Assembly: GCA_022495995.1 (NCBI GenBank)
Contig: JAFEMH010001359.1
Location: 310,001 to 374,000 of the forward strand
Reading direction: 5' to 3'
Source of the DNA: Adenophora triphylla var. japonica
Lineage: Eukaryota > Streptophyta > Magnoliopsida > Asterales > Campanulaceae
DNA: 64,000 nucleotides
Program-made: the position numbers and the translations under genes
Part shown: in pieces, positions 1-11,096 of the stretch
Position numbering within the stretch: the stretch's first letter is position 1
Layout: the number at the start of each line of letters is the position of its first letter
Notes under the pieces: generated by a model
Database searches by the model: none
What the model was told of the DNA's origin: nothing
What the model saw: only the letters and a program-made list of their open reading frames with translations

Positions 1-470
1 GTTAGTTTTCACTAACGTTCGTCTCCAGACGTTAAATTTTCAGTTAGTTTTCACTAACGCTTCGTCTCCAGACGTTAAATCTCAAATCGACGTTTGACAT
101 TCAAACGCTCATTTTCGCCCCAAACCAACGTTTGACATTCAAACGCTCAGTCCTGTCTTTGGACGTTAAATCATAACTCCGTCTCCCGACGTCAAAATTT
201 CCATTGGTTTTCACCAACATTCATCTCTCCGGCCGCCAATCATAAGCCCGATCATCCCACCTCAGCGGCCATCAAGGTAAGCCCACACAACAATCCCTCT
301 TCGGCCATCTTCGTAAGTCCAAATACCTTTTCACTCCAGCAAGTGAACATTCACTTTCCCGACCGCCAGTCGTAAGCCCGATCATCCCAATTCAGCGGCC
401 ATCAAGGTAATCCCCCACAACAATCCCTCTTTGGCCATCACCGTAAGCCCGAACATTCCTTCCCAGCAGG
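1..470 (+). repeat. Tat-B internal hairpin repeats, 3' part of element
   Basis: Short imperfect repeats with no credible ORF. The first 200 bases are serial micro-hairpins: GTTAGT/ACTAAC around TTTC (1-16 and again near 43), CGTCT/AGACG, and CGTTTGA/TCAAACG around CAT (91-107 and 129-145). The last type recurs in the Tat-B LTR at 22714-23152, which ties this segment to that element. From about 216 the repeat changes to a 'ggcc(at)c ... gtaagcccga' type resembling the spacer array of Tat-F near 58020. The left boundary is outside the window. Confidence 0.7.
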
Positions 471-801
471 ATCCTAAGACCATCCATCTAAGAAGAAACG
501 TCAATCAATCCCCCCAGCTCCTAACTGTCTTTGTTAGAACTCTGGACGCTTTTCCCCAGCAATGTGTCAGTCTCTCCCGAGACCACATCCCGTTCCTGAC
601 CCCGTCGTTAGAACGTCAATCCTTCCGTGTTGTTATAACATCCATTTAACGCAACCATTTCTGTCATTGCCACCCTATCCCCCGCAGATAAAACCTGGCC
701 GTCATCATAAGTCCAGCACCCAAGGCACGAATGCCTTACAAAATCAATCTCAAGGCACGAACGCCTTCATCTCAGGACAAACACATTCTCGTAATCTCGG
801 T

Positions 802-1057
802 CTGAGGCGCCACACGCCCTCGAAGGTTTCAGTAATCCCGATCTGAGGCACCACACGCCCTCGAATATTCCAGTAATCCCTGTCTGAGGAGCCACACGCC
901 CTCGAAAGTTTCAGTAATCTCGGTCTGAGGTGCCACACGCCCTCAAATATTTTAGTAATCTCGGTCTGAGGCACCATACGCCCTCGAAAGTTTCAGTAAA
1001 CCTCGGTCTGAGGCGCCACACGCCCTTGAAAGTTTCAGTAATCTCAGGTTCAGACGC
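802..1057 (+). repeat. 41-bp tandem array in Tat-B, six copies
   Basis: Units begin with CTGAGG at 802, 843, 884, 925, 966 and 1008, giving a 41-bp period. Each unit contains 'CACACGCCCTCGAA' and 'TTCAGTAATC' with a few substitutions. The reading frame on the minus strand across it (750-977) is a by-product of the repeat. Position between pol and the 3' LTR is typical of minisatellites in Tat-clade elements. Confidence 0.85.
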
Positions 1058-1084
1058 CTCACAATAGTCTCCATTCAGGTTAGG
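1058..1084 (+). repeat. Left half of a ~31-bp repeat array cut by Copia-A
   Basis: The unit 'ggttcagacgcctcaca...' ends here and resumes after the copia element at 21163. Joining the two flanks restores the repeat phase, so both belong to one element. The copia left no clean 5-bp duplication: only GTT is shared by the two flanks. Confidence 0.7.
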
Positions 1085-1918
1085 TGTTAGTGCCCTAGGC
1101 CTATAGAGATAGATTTATGTGTAATGTCATTATTCATTTATATAAGAGATTGTTCTTTGATTATTATATATGTTTGCATGTTTATTGTAATAATCGTGTC
1201 CCTAGTACTTGTGAAGCACTAGTATGAAGTCTAATGGATAATCATGTGATGATTATATGCATGGAGATGCACATTAGATTCATGGGTACTTGTTGGAGAA
1301 CAAGGTACTGGACTTGACCCATTATGAGATTTATGTCATGGTCGAATTTCATAATTAAATCTCATATAGTTATATCATTGATATCCTTTAACCTGAGATT
1401 ATCATCGTCTTCCACTCGATGAATATTATGTTTGATATAGTTTAACGTTGTCTTTAACCGGATAACAATAAGGGCTATTATTAGCATGATATGATTCCTG
1501 ATGGGAAGAATGATAAGTCAAGATGGAATTTTGTCCCTCGTAAAGAGAGATGTTTGCTAGGCCACTCGTAAATAAGATTGATGTAGTGCATGGCCATGCC
1601 CGAATGAATTAATGTGATTAATATCATTCGATTAATCAATTTACTTGGTAACGAGAAAGCATTGAACAATATGAGTTGACGTGGACCATGACTCATGTTC
1701 AATATAACATCGTGTGACAATGGGATTTTGATATGTTCTATGTAGGAAAATCAAACTTGATATTATATTATTTGGGTAGGCATGATGGCTTGCTAGAGTC
1801 CGCTCATGTCTTATGAGGATCGATGTGATCGAACTCATTGCCAACATAATATAGTCCTATGGGGTCACACGCATCGAACGAATTGTCAAAAATGAAGAAT
1901 ATGGGATTTCTGTACTCA

Positions 1919-2152
1919 GGGGACGACTCGTCCCCAGGCCTGAGCTAACTATTCCCTTAGACTGGGACGAGTGAATCAGAGGGAGTGTCCTGAGGGATGA
2001 CTCGTGCCCATGGGGATGAGTCGTGCCCACTGGGACGACTCGTGCCCTGGGCCAGAACCAACTATTCCCCTTAAGGGGGACGCCTGTATCAGAACATTGT
2101 GGAAAGGGGACGACTCGTGCCCTGGGGGAAGAGTCGTCCCGTCGGCGCTGGA
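1919..2152 (+). promoter_or_regulatory. Palindromic motif cluster in Copia-A U3
   Basis: About seven copies of a near-palindrome, from GGGGACGACTCGTCCCC (1919-1935) to variants such as GGGACGACTCGTGCCC and GGGGAAGAGTCGTCCC. The copies lie roughly 60-290 bp upstream of the TATA box. The 3' LTR carries the same cluster at 20482-20725 with one extra copy. Probably a promoter or enhancer array; function is inferred from position only. Confidence 0.75.
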
Positions 2153-2208
2153 CTGATACGTAATTGACTTAAAATTAGGGTTTTTACGAGGGGAAAAATT
2201 TTATAACG

Positions 2209-2216
2209 TATAAATA
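2209..2216 (+). promoter_or_regulatory. TATA box of Copia-A 5' LTR
   Basis: TATAAATA in a GC-poor stretch, followed by a leader. The same box is in the 3' LTR at 20791-20798. It marks the U3/R border region. Confidence 0.75.
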
Positions 2217-2644
2217 CAAACCCTTGGTTGTCCTAGCAGTAATACTCACATTTTGGGTTTAGAGAAACACAAAAGAGAGAGATTTTCAATTGTGAATTGA
2301 AAAATCAAAACATCCAATTCCATTATTCTTCATTGATTGAAAGGAGTTTCAATCAAAGAATCTAGCAATCCACCTAGAATTCTTCTAGGGTTCGTTCAAC
2401 GCGTGGATACACATAGAGGATCTTCGCCATTCAAGATCTTACGTTCGTGATTCAAGGATCGTTCATCTAGGATTCACTAGTTCTTCAATTTGGAGTTGGA
2501 ATGCGTTTCTCAACGACAAAAGCACACAAGGTTGGTAATTTTATTTCATACTTCTTAATAATCATCTAGAACGGATCCTAGGGCTCCGGGTTTTCGAGTT
2601 AATTTGCATTCTTTCGCTGCGCATGGACCCTCAAAATCCAACAG

Positions 2645-2656
2645 TGGTATCAGAGC
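2645..2656 (+). other. Primer binding site, initiator tRNA-Met type
   Basis: TGGTATCAGAGC lies one base after the 5' LTR. This is the standard complement of the 3' end of plant initiator tRNA-Met used by most Ty1/copia elements. Confidence 0.93.
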
Positions 2657-3658
2657 CCCGTTCATGATGTTTATATTAGATAATCGTGATAATTATATAA
2701 TGGGATTATGTTAATTTTCATGATGAATATGATTTAGAATATGAATTTATATAGGATTTGCTTATGGAAGTAAATGTATATTTTGATATGCCATGATTAT
2801 GAATTGAATTATATGATTAATGTGATTAATCTAGAATATGGGTCTTGAAATATTACTTAGTATATGGGCTGGACACCAAAAACTTCCCCACAGGCACTTC
2901 TTGGAAGTGTGGGATAACATTGGATTACAATGCCACGTACTAGTAATTGATGAATTTCTAGATCTTGAACAAATTGTTTGTTATAGGGATTATGTTCATA
3001 TTAAATGAGATTTTACATGAATCATTAAACCCTAACTGATTAGAAATTATGATGTAAACATCAAATGTGATTTGTGATGCATCATTCCATGTTCATAATT
3101 ATGCTTATATAATTTTCATGAATAAACCTTGCCATGTTAATTGATAAACATGAAAATTGAACCTTCATTGAAATTTGAGTTTGTTTATGCCACCCATTTT
3201 AAACACTTGTGAGTACATGGATAGTTTTATGTAGGCTACGCCATAGCGAGGTACATTAATTCTATCTTTGTATGATCAAGATGAGCAAACGGTGATTGCT
3301 ATACGTTTAAAATGGTTGAACTCAATTAGGCTATCAAAACAGTTTTGGGCCTAAGGCATAAGATGAGATTGAAACATGTGACATATGATGTCTATAATCT
3401 CATAAAGGATCTAAGAGTCATATGTTGATATGATTGATAAATGTTATCTACCTTTTTAGTTTAATTTTGACCAGTCATGCCATAGCCGACTTGAAATTAA
3501 ATTAAAGTTGGGTCTTAGCCTATTAAATTATATTATGCATGATTGTATAAGAAGGTTATATAATTTAGTGGGAGTATTTATGAAATACGTTATTTAAATC
3601 TCTTAAATGAAATAGGTACTTATATGTGTTCATATTTGTTGCATATCTTTGTAGATCA
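2657..3658 (+). other. Copia-A untranslated leader
   Basis: About 1 kb of AT-rich sequence between the primer site and gag. No long ORF and no clear repeat was seen. It would be the 5' leader of the genomic RNA. Confidence 0.7.
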
Positions 3659-4462
3659 ATGGCTATAAACACTAATCAAACTTTGTCACTGCGATCAGTC
3701 CTTGAGAAGGACAAGTTAGAAGAGAATGGCAACAACTATGTGGATTGGATCCACAGTTTGAGAATTGTTCTCAAACAGGAAAGGAAGTTGTACATTATCG
3801 ATGGACCCGTTCCACCCGAGCCTGCTGCTAATGCAACTCGAGCTGAAAAGGATCAACATAAGAAACATTTGGATGATTCTATTGATGTTGGTGGCTTGAT
3901 GCTCGCTACCATGTGTAAGGCCCTTCAGAAGGACCTTGAACACATGGATGCTTATGATTTGGGAAATCATTTGAAGGAAATGTTCCAGTTGCAAGCACGT
4001 CAGGAAAGGTTTGACACTATGAAGGCTCTTCATTCATGCAAGATGATTGAAGGACAACCTGTTGGGCCTTATGTGTTGAAGATGAAGGGTCACCTCGAAC
4101 ATCTTGAGAGGCTTGGATATCCTATCCAGTTGGAGCAGGCTATGGATATGATATTGCATTCACTCTCTGAAAGTTATAATCTGTTTTTTATGAATTATAA
4201 CATGAACGGGATGAATAAATCTCTGTCTGAATTGCATGGGATGCTTAAGAATGCAGAGAACAATATTTCCAAGAAAACCAATCAAGTGTTGATGGTGAAT
4301 AAAGGAAAGGGGTTCAAGAAAACCAAGGTTAAAGCAAAAGTTGCTAAACCGGAGGCAAAGGTTGCCGTTGTTGAGAAGCCTCAACCCAAATCCCAAAAGG
4401 ATGCGGTATGCTACCATTGCAAGGAAACTGGGCATTGGAGGCGTAACTGCAAAGCTTATTAG
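3659..4462 (+). pseudogene. gag: Copia-A gag (nucleocapsid polyprotein), premature TAG
   Basis: Encodes the structural Gag of a copia element, which packages the element RNA in cytoplasmic particles. The ATG at 3659 (MAINTNQ...) is preferred over the in-frame one at 3626 because it fits the usual gag start. The N-terminal two thirds are helical (UBN2/retrotran_gag type). A lysine-rich linker precedes a zinc knuckle, CYHCKETGHWRRNC, near the end (CX2CX4HX4C). The TAG at 4460-4462 sits in frame with the protease region, where family members usually have a leucine in the run YLE-LKKK. This looks like a TTG-to-TAG nonsense change in what was one gag-pol ORF. Confidence 0.9.
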
Positions 4463-7398
4463 GAAGGACTGAAGAAGAAGGGCAATGAGATTGCCATGAC
4501 TTCAAGTATCTATGTGATAGATATTCTACTTTCTACTTCTAGTTCTTGGGTATTAGATACCGGATGTGGATCTCACATTTGCCTAAATGTGCAGGGACTA
4601 AAGAATAGAAGGTTGCTCAAGGAAGGTGAAGTAGACCTGCGGGTTGGAAATGGAGCAAGAGTTGCTGCATTGGCCGTAGGGACTTATGAAGTCACTTTAC
4701 CGAGCGGACTAATATTATTTTTGAATAATTTCTATTATGTTCCGGATTTGAGCAGAAACATTATTTCAATTTCTTGTTTAGACAATGAGGGTTACAGTTT
4801 TCTTATTGTGAATAAGAAATTTTCCATTTATTTGAATGATATGCTTTACTGTATTGCTCATTCTTATAATGGCCTTTATGTCTTAGATGTTGAAAATAAT
4901 GTTAATAATGTCTATCATGTAAATAAGAAATCTAAACCAAACAATGTGAACAACACATTTAAATGGCATTGCCGTCTTGGGCACATAAATGAGAAACGCG
5001 TCTCTAAACTCCATAAAAATGGATATTTAGACTCATATGATTATGAATCATATGATGTTTGCGAATCTTATTTATTGGGCAAGATGACTAAAGCACCTTT
5101 TACTAAGAGTAGTGAAAGGGCTAGTGATTTGTTGGCTCTCATACATACTGATGTATGTGGACCAATGAATAGCATTGCTAGGGGAGGATTTCGGTACTTC
5201 ATAACGTTCACTGATGACTTATCAAGATATGGCTATGTCTATCAGATGAAGTACAAAAGTGAAGCATTTGAGATATTTAGAATATTTCAAAATGAAGTAC
5301 AAAATCAACTTGGCAAAACTATTAAAACACTTCGATCCGATCGAGGTGGTGAATATTTAAGCCAAAAACTTGATGATCATCTTAAAAGTTGTGGAATTGT
5401 TTTAGAACTTACTCCACCTGGAACACCACAATGGAATGGTGTGTCCGAGAGGAGAAATCGAACTCTATTAGATATGGTTCGATCGATGATGAGTCAAGTT
5501 AACCTTCCTATTTTTTTTTGGGACATGCACTGAAAACAGCTGCTTTCACACTTAATAAGGTCCCTACTAAATCGGCTCCTAAGACCCCACATGAGATGTG
5601 GCATGGAAGAAAACCTAGTTTATCTTTCATGAAGATTTGGGGATGTGAAGCTTATGTAAAGAAATTGGTTTCTGAAAATAAGCTTGCACCCAGATCCGAT
5701 AAATGTATTTTCGTTGGTTATCCTAAGGAAACGAAAGGATATCAATTTTACAACCAATCCGAGAACAAAGTGTTTGTTGCTCGACATGGTGTCTTTCTAG
5801 AGAAAGAGTTTCTCTCTAAAGAAACTAGTGGGAGTAAAATTGATCTTGAAGAAATTCAAGAACCCGAAAATGACAAGGAACCAATAGTAGAGACGGAACC
5901 AAATTCACAAGCTGTTGTGGAACCGGTTCAAGATACACAAGTTCTTCGCAGATCAGATAGGATACGATCCAAACCTGAGAGATATGGATTTCTCATGACG
6001 GAAAGTAACAAAGTAGAAATCATTGAGAATGATGAACCTACTTCCTATTAAGAGGCGATGTCCACTCTTGATTCGGACAAGTGGCTAGGAGCCATGGAAT
6101 CCGAGATCAAATCCATGTACGATAATCAAGTTTGGAACTTGATTGATCCACCTGAAGGTGTAAAAACCATAGGGTGCAAATGGGTTTTCAAAAAGAAAAC
6201 CGACATGGAAGGGAAGGTACATACTTATAAGGCTAGGCTTGTTGCTAAGGGGTATAGGCAGATTCATGGCGTTGACTATGATGAAACCTTTTCGCCCGTA
6301 GCAATGCTTAAGTCTATTAGAATCTTAATTGCCATTGCCGCATATTACGACTATGAGATATGGAAAATGGATGTCAAAACAGCATTTCTTAACGAAAACC
6401 TACTTGAGGATGTATACATGATACAGCCTGAAGGGTTTGTCGATCCAAAGAATTCTAATAAAGTATGTAAGTTGCAGAGATTCATTTATGGATTGAAGCA
6501 AGCTTCCAGGAGCTGGAATCTACGTTTTGATGAATCAGTCAAAGAGTTTGGCTTCATCAAAAACAAAGATGAGCCTTGTGTATACAAGAAAATAAGTGGG
6601 AGTATAGTACTATTTCTGGTGTTATATGTCGATGACATCTTGCTCACTGGAAACAAATGTTCTTGCACTTGAAACTGTCAAGTCCTGGTTAGGAAAATGT
6701 TTCTCAATGAAAGATATGGGTGAAGCGGCTTATATCCTTGTTATCAAGATCTATAGAGATAGATCAAGAAGGATGATTGGTTTGAGTCAGAGTACATATA
6801 TTGACAAGGTCCTTAGAAGATTCCGCATGGAAAATTCTAAGAGAGGGAACTTGCCAATGGGACATGGCATTACTCTTAGCAAGACTCATTGTCCTAAGAC
6901 AAATGATGAGCGAAATAGGATGAGTGATATACCATATGCTTCGGCAATTGGGTCTATCATGTATGCCATGTTATGTACTAGACCTGATGTCTCGTATGCT
7001 CTAAGCGCGATGAGTAGATACCAGTCTGATCCTGGTGAGAACCATTGGATAGCAGTCAAGAATATCCTTAAGTACTTGAGAAGGACTAAGGATGTATTCT
7101 TGGTATTTGGAGGAATGGAAGATGATCTTATTGTAAAGGGTTACACAGATGCAAGCTTCCAAACCGACAAAGATGACTTTAGATCGCAGTCTGGATTCGT
7201 GTTTATGCTAAATGGAGGTTCTGTTTGTTGGAAGAGTTCCAAGTAAAGCACTGTTGCTGATTCTACAACCGAAGCCGAATACATAGCAGCATCGAATGCA
7301 GCTAAGGAGGCAGTTTGGATCAAGAAGTTCGTTAGTGACTTAGAAGTCGTTTCGAGTATCACTAACCCGATAGAGCTTTATTGTGACAATAATGGTGC
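4463..7398 (+). pseudogene. pol: Copia-A pol, N-terminal 90%: protease, integrase, RT, start of RNase H
   Basis: Protease shows SSWVLDTGCGSH (D-T-G) near 4534. Integrase follows: the zinc finger keeps H and H (WHCRLGH) but the CX2C reads CESY, so one metal ligand is lost. The core has HTDVCGP, TDDLSRYGY, SDRGGEYLS and NGVSERRNRTLLDMVR. RT has WVFKKK, KARLVAKG, FSPVA, MDVKTAFLN and LYVDDILL. RNase H begins at KGYTDASF and STTEAEYIA. Damage: a frameshift at a nine-T run near 5511-5519, TAA at 6049-6051, a frameshift near 6650, and TAA at 7244-7246. The frame is then cut at 7398 by Tat-N and resumes at 19407. Confidence 0.92.
7394..7398 (+). repeat. Target-site duplication GGTGC (left copy) of Tat-N
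   Basis: GGTGC directly precedes the TGTAAG start of the Tat-N LTR. The identical GGTGC follows the 3' LTR at 19402-19406. Removing Tat-N and one copy restores the RNase H frame. Confidence 0.95.
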
Positions 7399-7661
7399 TG
7401 TAAGTACGCCAATCCAAATTCGCGACCTTTCCAGATGCATTTTAAGTAATAAAATGGCATTTAGGGGCGTTTTGGGTAAATTCCCGGTCCATTCCGAGAC
7501 TTCCGGAAACATTTCATATGTTTCTCGCGAAGGAAGTACTTTTTTGTACTTTGCTCGAGTTAAAGGACCTAGAGGGAATAAAACTGTTTTGGACTTTTTG
7601 GGTATTACCTAGGAAGCTTCCAGAATCAGTTTTGGCACCAAAAACGGTTATTGTCACCTTG

Positions 7662-7714
7662 TGTCACGCGACAACTCGAAGCATGGAAAGTGGTAACGTT
7701 ACGTCGTGCGACAC
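7662..7714 (+). promoter_or_regulatory. Tat-N palindromic motifs upstream of TATA
   Basis: TGTCACGCGACA at 7662-7673 and the reverse-type copy GTCGTGCGACAC from 7703. The second lies about 20-30 bp upstream of the TATA box. Further copies are downstream at 8359-8370, 8393-8404, 8573-8584, 8606-8617 and 9281-9292. Some copies read TGTCACGTGACA, a perfect palindrome with a CACGTG core, at 13348-13359 and in the 3' LTR near 18787. Confidence 0.75.
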
Positions 7715-7735
7715 AAAGTGACCATAGACTGCAGC

Positions 7736-7743
7736 TATAAATA
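7736..7743 (+). promoter_or_regulatory. TATA box of Tat-N 5' LTR
   Basis: TATAAATA, repeated in the 3' LTR at 18161-18168. A CT-rich leader follows. Confidence 0.75.
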
Positions 7744-8814
7744 AGAACCTACCCCTCTCAGTTTTGGATCCGAATTTCACCTCCCTAAAGCCACTCTGCC
7801 CAAATTACGCCAGAAACTCCCTCTCTCTCTCTCTTATACCAAAACCACCCAATTCCCCTCCAATTCCCTCACCTCTCACCTCTCTTCAACCCAATTCCAT
7901 CTATACTTCTCTATACACTTGAAGCCCCCTGAATTCAGCTCTCAGTTCGTGTTCAGTTCCACATCTCGAAGTTGAACTGAAGGCTCCTACACCTAACTTG
8001 GTGTAAGAGTTGAGGACTACAAGGGTAACACTCTCTCCTCTTCTCTCTCTCATTCATTTGTTCTAATTACTCTCTCCCCTTCTCCACTTGATAATCAGGC
8101 TCCTTCTGCCTCAGATTATCAAGTGGCAACTGCAATCTCTCTGTTTAAATAGCTTATACTTGAGTCCAATTGCTTGATATTGATGTGATCTATTTGGATT
8201 TGCAATTTGGGCATCAAGGGAGTGTGGATCTCCCATATCCACACTCCTTTGATTGATTCGTGTTTAATTCGTATCATTATTACTGTTTCTGATATAATTG
8301 TTGTGTAATTGTTGGATCTGCATCTCAGTTTGTGAGGTACCTGCAGATGGTAAACATATGTCACGCGACACATGTGGACATGAGGAGTCCTGTGTCACGC
8401 GACATATCGTGACCATCTGCAGGGACCATATTTTAGTTGTAGTTTATCTTGTTCAGTTGTTTTAGTTTGTAGTTCTGTATTCATGTTGTTCAGTTCCTAG
8501 ATCTGGTTTCTGTTTATTGCATCTGGAAATTTGGCGATCTGTTTGATTGTGAGCCTCTGCAAGGTGAACATATGTCACGCGACATATCGGGACAAAGGAC
8601 TCATATGTCACGCGACAGATGTGATCCTTTGCAGAGGACCTGTTTTCTCTTGTAATCTGTCCCTTGTTGATGTAAAGGGATGTGGCCTCCCAGACAATTG
8701 GTCTACAGGTTGTAATGATCTCCCTTATTCAATAAAATGCATGTTTATCGCACTTTGTTTTATTATCATTGTTTGCATGTCTTTTGAATTATTTGGATGT
8801 CTAGATTAGAAAGA

Positions 8815-8863
8815 CTCGTCCATGGACGAGGCATGTTGGGTGAACTCTCGGTTCTTCCCAACA
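8815..8863 (+). other. R-U5 double-hairpin module of Tat-N
   Basis: Stem 1 is the perfect palindrome CTCGTCCATGGACGAG (8815-8830). Stem 2 pairs TGTTGGG (8834-8840) with CCCAACA (8857-8863). The 3' LTR has the same module at 19242-19292 with a nine-pair stem 2. The module is shared with Tat-B and Tat-F with compensated arm changes. It would be in the RNA leader, so a structural role in RNA is likely. Confidence 0.8.
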
Positions 8864-8975
8864 CGTAACTTGACCCCCGAACCCATTTTCTCTTACAAAA
8901 AGGTTTTCTATGTTTCCTTTAAAATGGCGTGGCGAATCCTCCTTTTTATATTTTTTTCGGCGAGCGCACATTCAG

Positions 8976-8993
8976 TGGCGACTCCGCTGGGGA
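8976..8993 (+). other. Primer binding site, tRNA-Arg
   Basis: TGGCGACTCCGCTGGGGA matches the complement of the 3' end of plant tRNA-Arg (ACG) including CCA. It starts one base after the LTR. An Arg primer is characteristic of Ogre/Tat-clade gypsy elements. Confidence 0.9.
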
Positions 8994-10274
8994 TAATGCT
9001 TTTTTGAAAACCTGTTTTTCAAAACTAAGTGGGTCATGCTTTCGTTCGTTTAGACATCTAATGTGTTCATTCTATGTGCATCCTTGATAATCATGTGCGA
9101 TCCATGCATTTTATGAGATCTTGCGATTTGTAGACCTTTGTTTGTTGTTTGTGCTTTATATGTTGTTGCTTTGCTGGTTGGTCTCATCCCTTGCCAACGA
9201 GAGGCAGGGGCTAATCTCAGTTTTACAGGGTTTTGGTTCAGTGACTTGCTTAGTCGTGTGACAGCTCTCTTCTTTGTCTGTGTCACGCGACAAGTTTAGT
9301 CACTTTGGACGGAGCTCGAGTTCTGGTTTGAGGGCGGTCCCTTGAATCAATGAAGAGATTGCTCGGTATTTGTTGTTCCTTTTCTTCCTTGAGAGTTGTG
9401 TGTGTGTTTTCCCTTTTTTCTTAATAAATAAAATGAATAAATGAAAAATTTTGTTTTTTGTAAATAAAAGAATATAGACATCCGCACACTACATCACATA
9501 GTTCTAGAACCCTCGGGTGCGACGGACGGCATCGCGGACGGTGATAATATTCGCCTACGTTTGAGCGCCTAATGTCAAACCTATCCCCCTAGCGTGTTTA
9601 GGTGGCACCACACTATAACCTTACCCACGGTTGGTTTTTGACATGATGTTTTGACTACACAAAAATGGTTTGTTTTTGAAATTTATAAATAAGTTCTATT
9701 ACCTCCCTCAAAACCCCGCACCTTGTGGGCATGTTGCCAATGCAACATGGTTTCACGTAAAGGACATGTCACTTCCGTGACGTGTCCTAAACGAGAGATC
9801 ATGCTGCATTGTCACCATGCACCGACAAGAGGTCATGCCGGATTTTTCTTGGAAATTCCTCGAGAATACCCGTTATGCTGCCCAAATTTCCCTAGAAATT
9901 GGGGCTACTCGTCCGTCTCACATCGTGTTAGGTTTTGGTTAGGTAACATCACTTATTATTAATTTCAAATGCAAAACATTTAGTGTAATTTGAACGTTGC
10001 GTCCCTAGGTTACCCCAAGGTTTAGTTTAGCATAAATAAAGGGTTAGCCTTTTCCAACCATTCTTAGGATTTAAATCATTGATTTATACTTGAAGATAAA
10101 TAAATTATTTGCACGAGTCCTTCCTCTTTGTTCCCTCTCCCGTATTCACTCTTCTTTCCCTACCTAATAAACCCGTATCTACCCTTGTAGCGGTGACAAG
10201 TTGGAAGCGTGTTCTGCTATTTTGTGGTCTTAGGGTTCCTATCTTCAAAGTTTCTATCCGTTCCTCAATCTGAG
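8994..10274 (+). other. Tat-N untranslated leader
   Basis: 1.28 kb without a supported ORF. One D-type palindrome at 9281-9292. A stretch near 9760-9850 ('agaggtcatgccgga') resembles the Tat-F leader near 36330. No splice signals could be assigned. Confidence 0.6.
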
Positions 10275-11096
10275 ATGTCTGGTGCAAAAGACACGTCATC
10301 CGCTCAGTCTGGAATTCTCCCTACTTCGGGCCAGCTAGAATTGAATGATCTGTCGGTAGCAGAGTTGCGAGCTACTCTTGAAGCGGCAATGGTTCGTGAA
10401 TGCAAGGCCCAGTTGCTAGCCCAAGTTGCCAAAGCCCAAAAGGAGGAAACTCATGCTAGATTTGTGGAACAATGCGCATCCGAGGGGTTACTATAATTCG
10501 CCACGAAGATGGATCGTATGAGGAAATCATTAAGACCAGCAGTGTTGATTACGGGAATGGAGATGCAATGAAAGGGGTGGTTGAAGATGAGCAAGATAAA
10601 ATTCTTTCCCCGATACCTCATGTGATTCAAACTCAGGTCAAGGATGAACAACCGATCTTTGAAGCTTTCAGTTTTCCTAATCAACTGGAATCGAAGAGTC
10701 AACACCAGCCAGATTCCCAAGGGACATGCCATTACGTTACTCGGAAAGCACGATTTAGGCTCCCAAGAAGAAAGCAATACTCAGAACCTCCGTCAGTTTC
10801 CACCGCGCAAGAAGCGAGAATTTGATGATTTGGGAATAACAACTGAGGAAGCTTTTAATGGTTTGATGCGAAGAGGAATGATAAAGCCGCTCGATAATTA
10901 CCATCCCACCAAGCCCAATCCAAAATTGGATCGCAGTAAGTATTGCTACTATCATCAATACCCTGGTCATGCCACCAACAACTGTGTTCCCCTGAAGTTG
11001 TTGATTCAAAGGATGGTTGATAAAGGTAGAATTGAGAAAGCTTCCCCTAAAGTGGCCAATGATCCTCGTCAGCAATTTCAAAGCTTCCCCATCTGA
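10275..11096 (+). pseudogene. gag: Tat-N gag remnant
   Basis: A short N-terminal piece (MSGAKDTSSAQS..., 10275-10496) is rich in Ala, Glu and Gln. After frameshifts, a Tat-type Gag C-terminus is readable at about 10800-11096: LGITTEEAFNGLMRRGMIKP, then KYCYYHQYPGHATNNC with a CX2HX4HX4C knuckle, then VPLKLLIQRMVDKGRIE. This knuckle form is typical of Tat/Ogre Gag. The large capsid domain expected between the two is missing or unrecognisable, so no functional Gag is made. It is cut off just where protease should begin. Confidence 0.75.

Larger units (their letters stand above)
1085..2643 (+). repeat. Copia-A 5' LTR
   Basis: The 1559-bp repeat begins TGTTAG and ends AACA. Its partner is at 19641-21162. 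The 3' copy lacks about 70 bp that this copy has near 2345-2420 and has one more copy of the GACTCGTGCC motif. The 3' copy is preceded by TGTAGG, so the true start may lie six bases further left; here those bases read GTTAGG. Confidence 0.93.
7399..8974 (+). repeat. Tat-N 5' LTR
   Basis: 1576 bp, TGTAAGTACG...GCGCACATTCA. Contains a palindromic motif before and after the TATA box, a CT-rich leader near 7790-7900, an inverted repeat around 8215-8250, and the R-U5 hairpin module. ORFs inside it, such as 8531-8809, also appear in the 3' LTR and have no coding signature. Confidence 0.95.

Noticed and set aside
1085..1090. 5-bp target duplication TTCAG or GTTAG for Copia-A
   Set aside because: TTCAG is present on both sides only because it belongs to the 31-bp repeat; the flanks overlap by GTT at most.
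8531..8809. 92-codon ORF repeated at 18958-19236
   Set aside because: It lies in both Tat-N LTRs, overlaps palindromes and leader and has no domain; duplication reflects the LTR, not gene conservation.
8976..8993. tRNA-like sequence, possible tRNA gene
   Set aside because: Only the 3' 18 bases of tRNA-Arg match, exactly at the LTR border: a primer site, not a gene. The same holds for 2645, 35537, 51881 and 61938.
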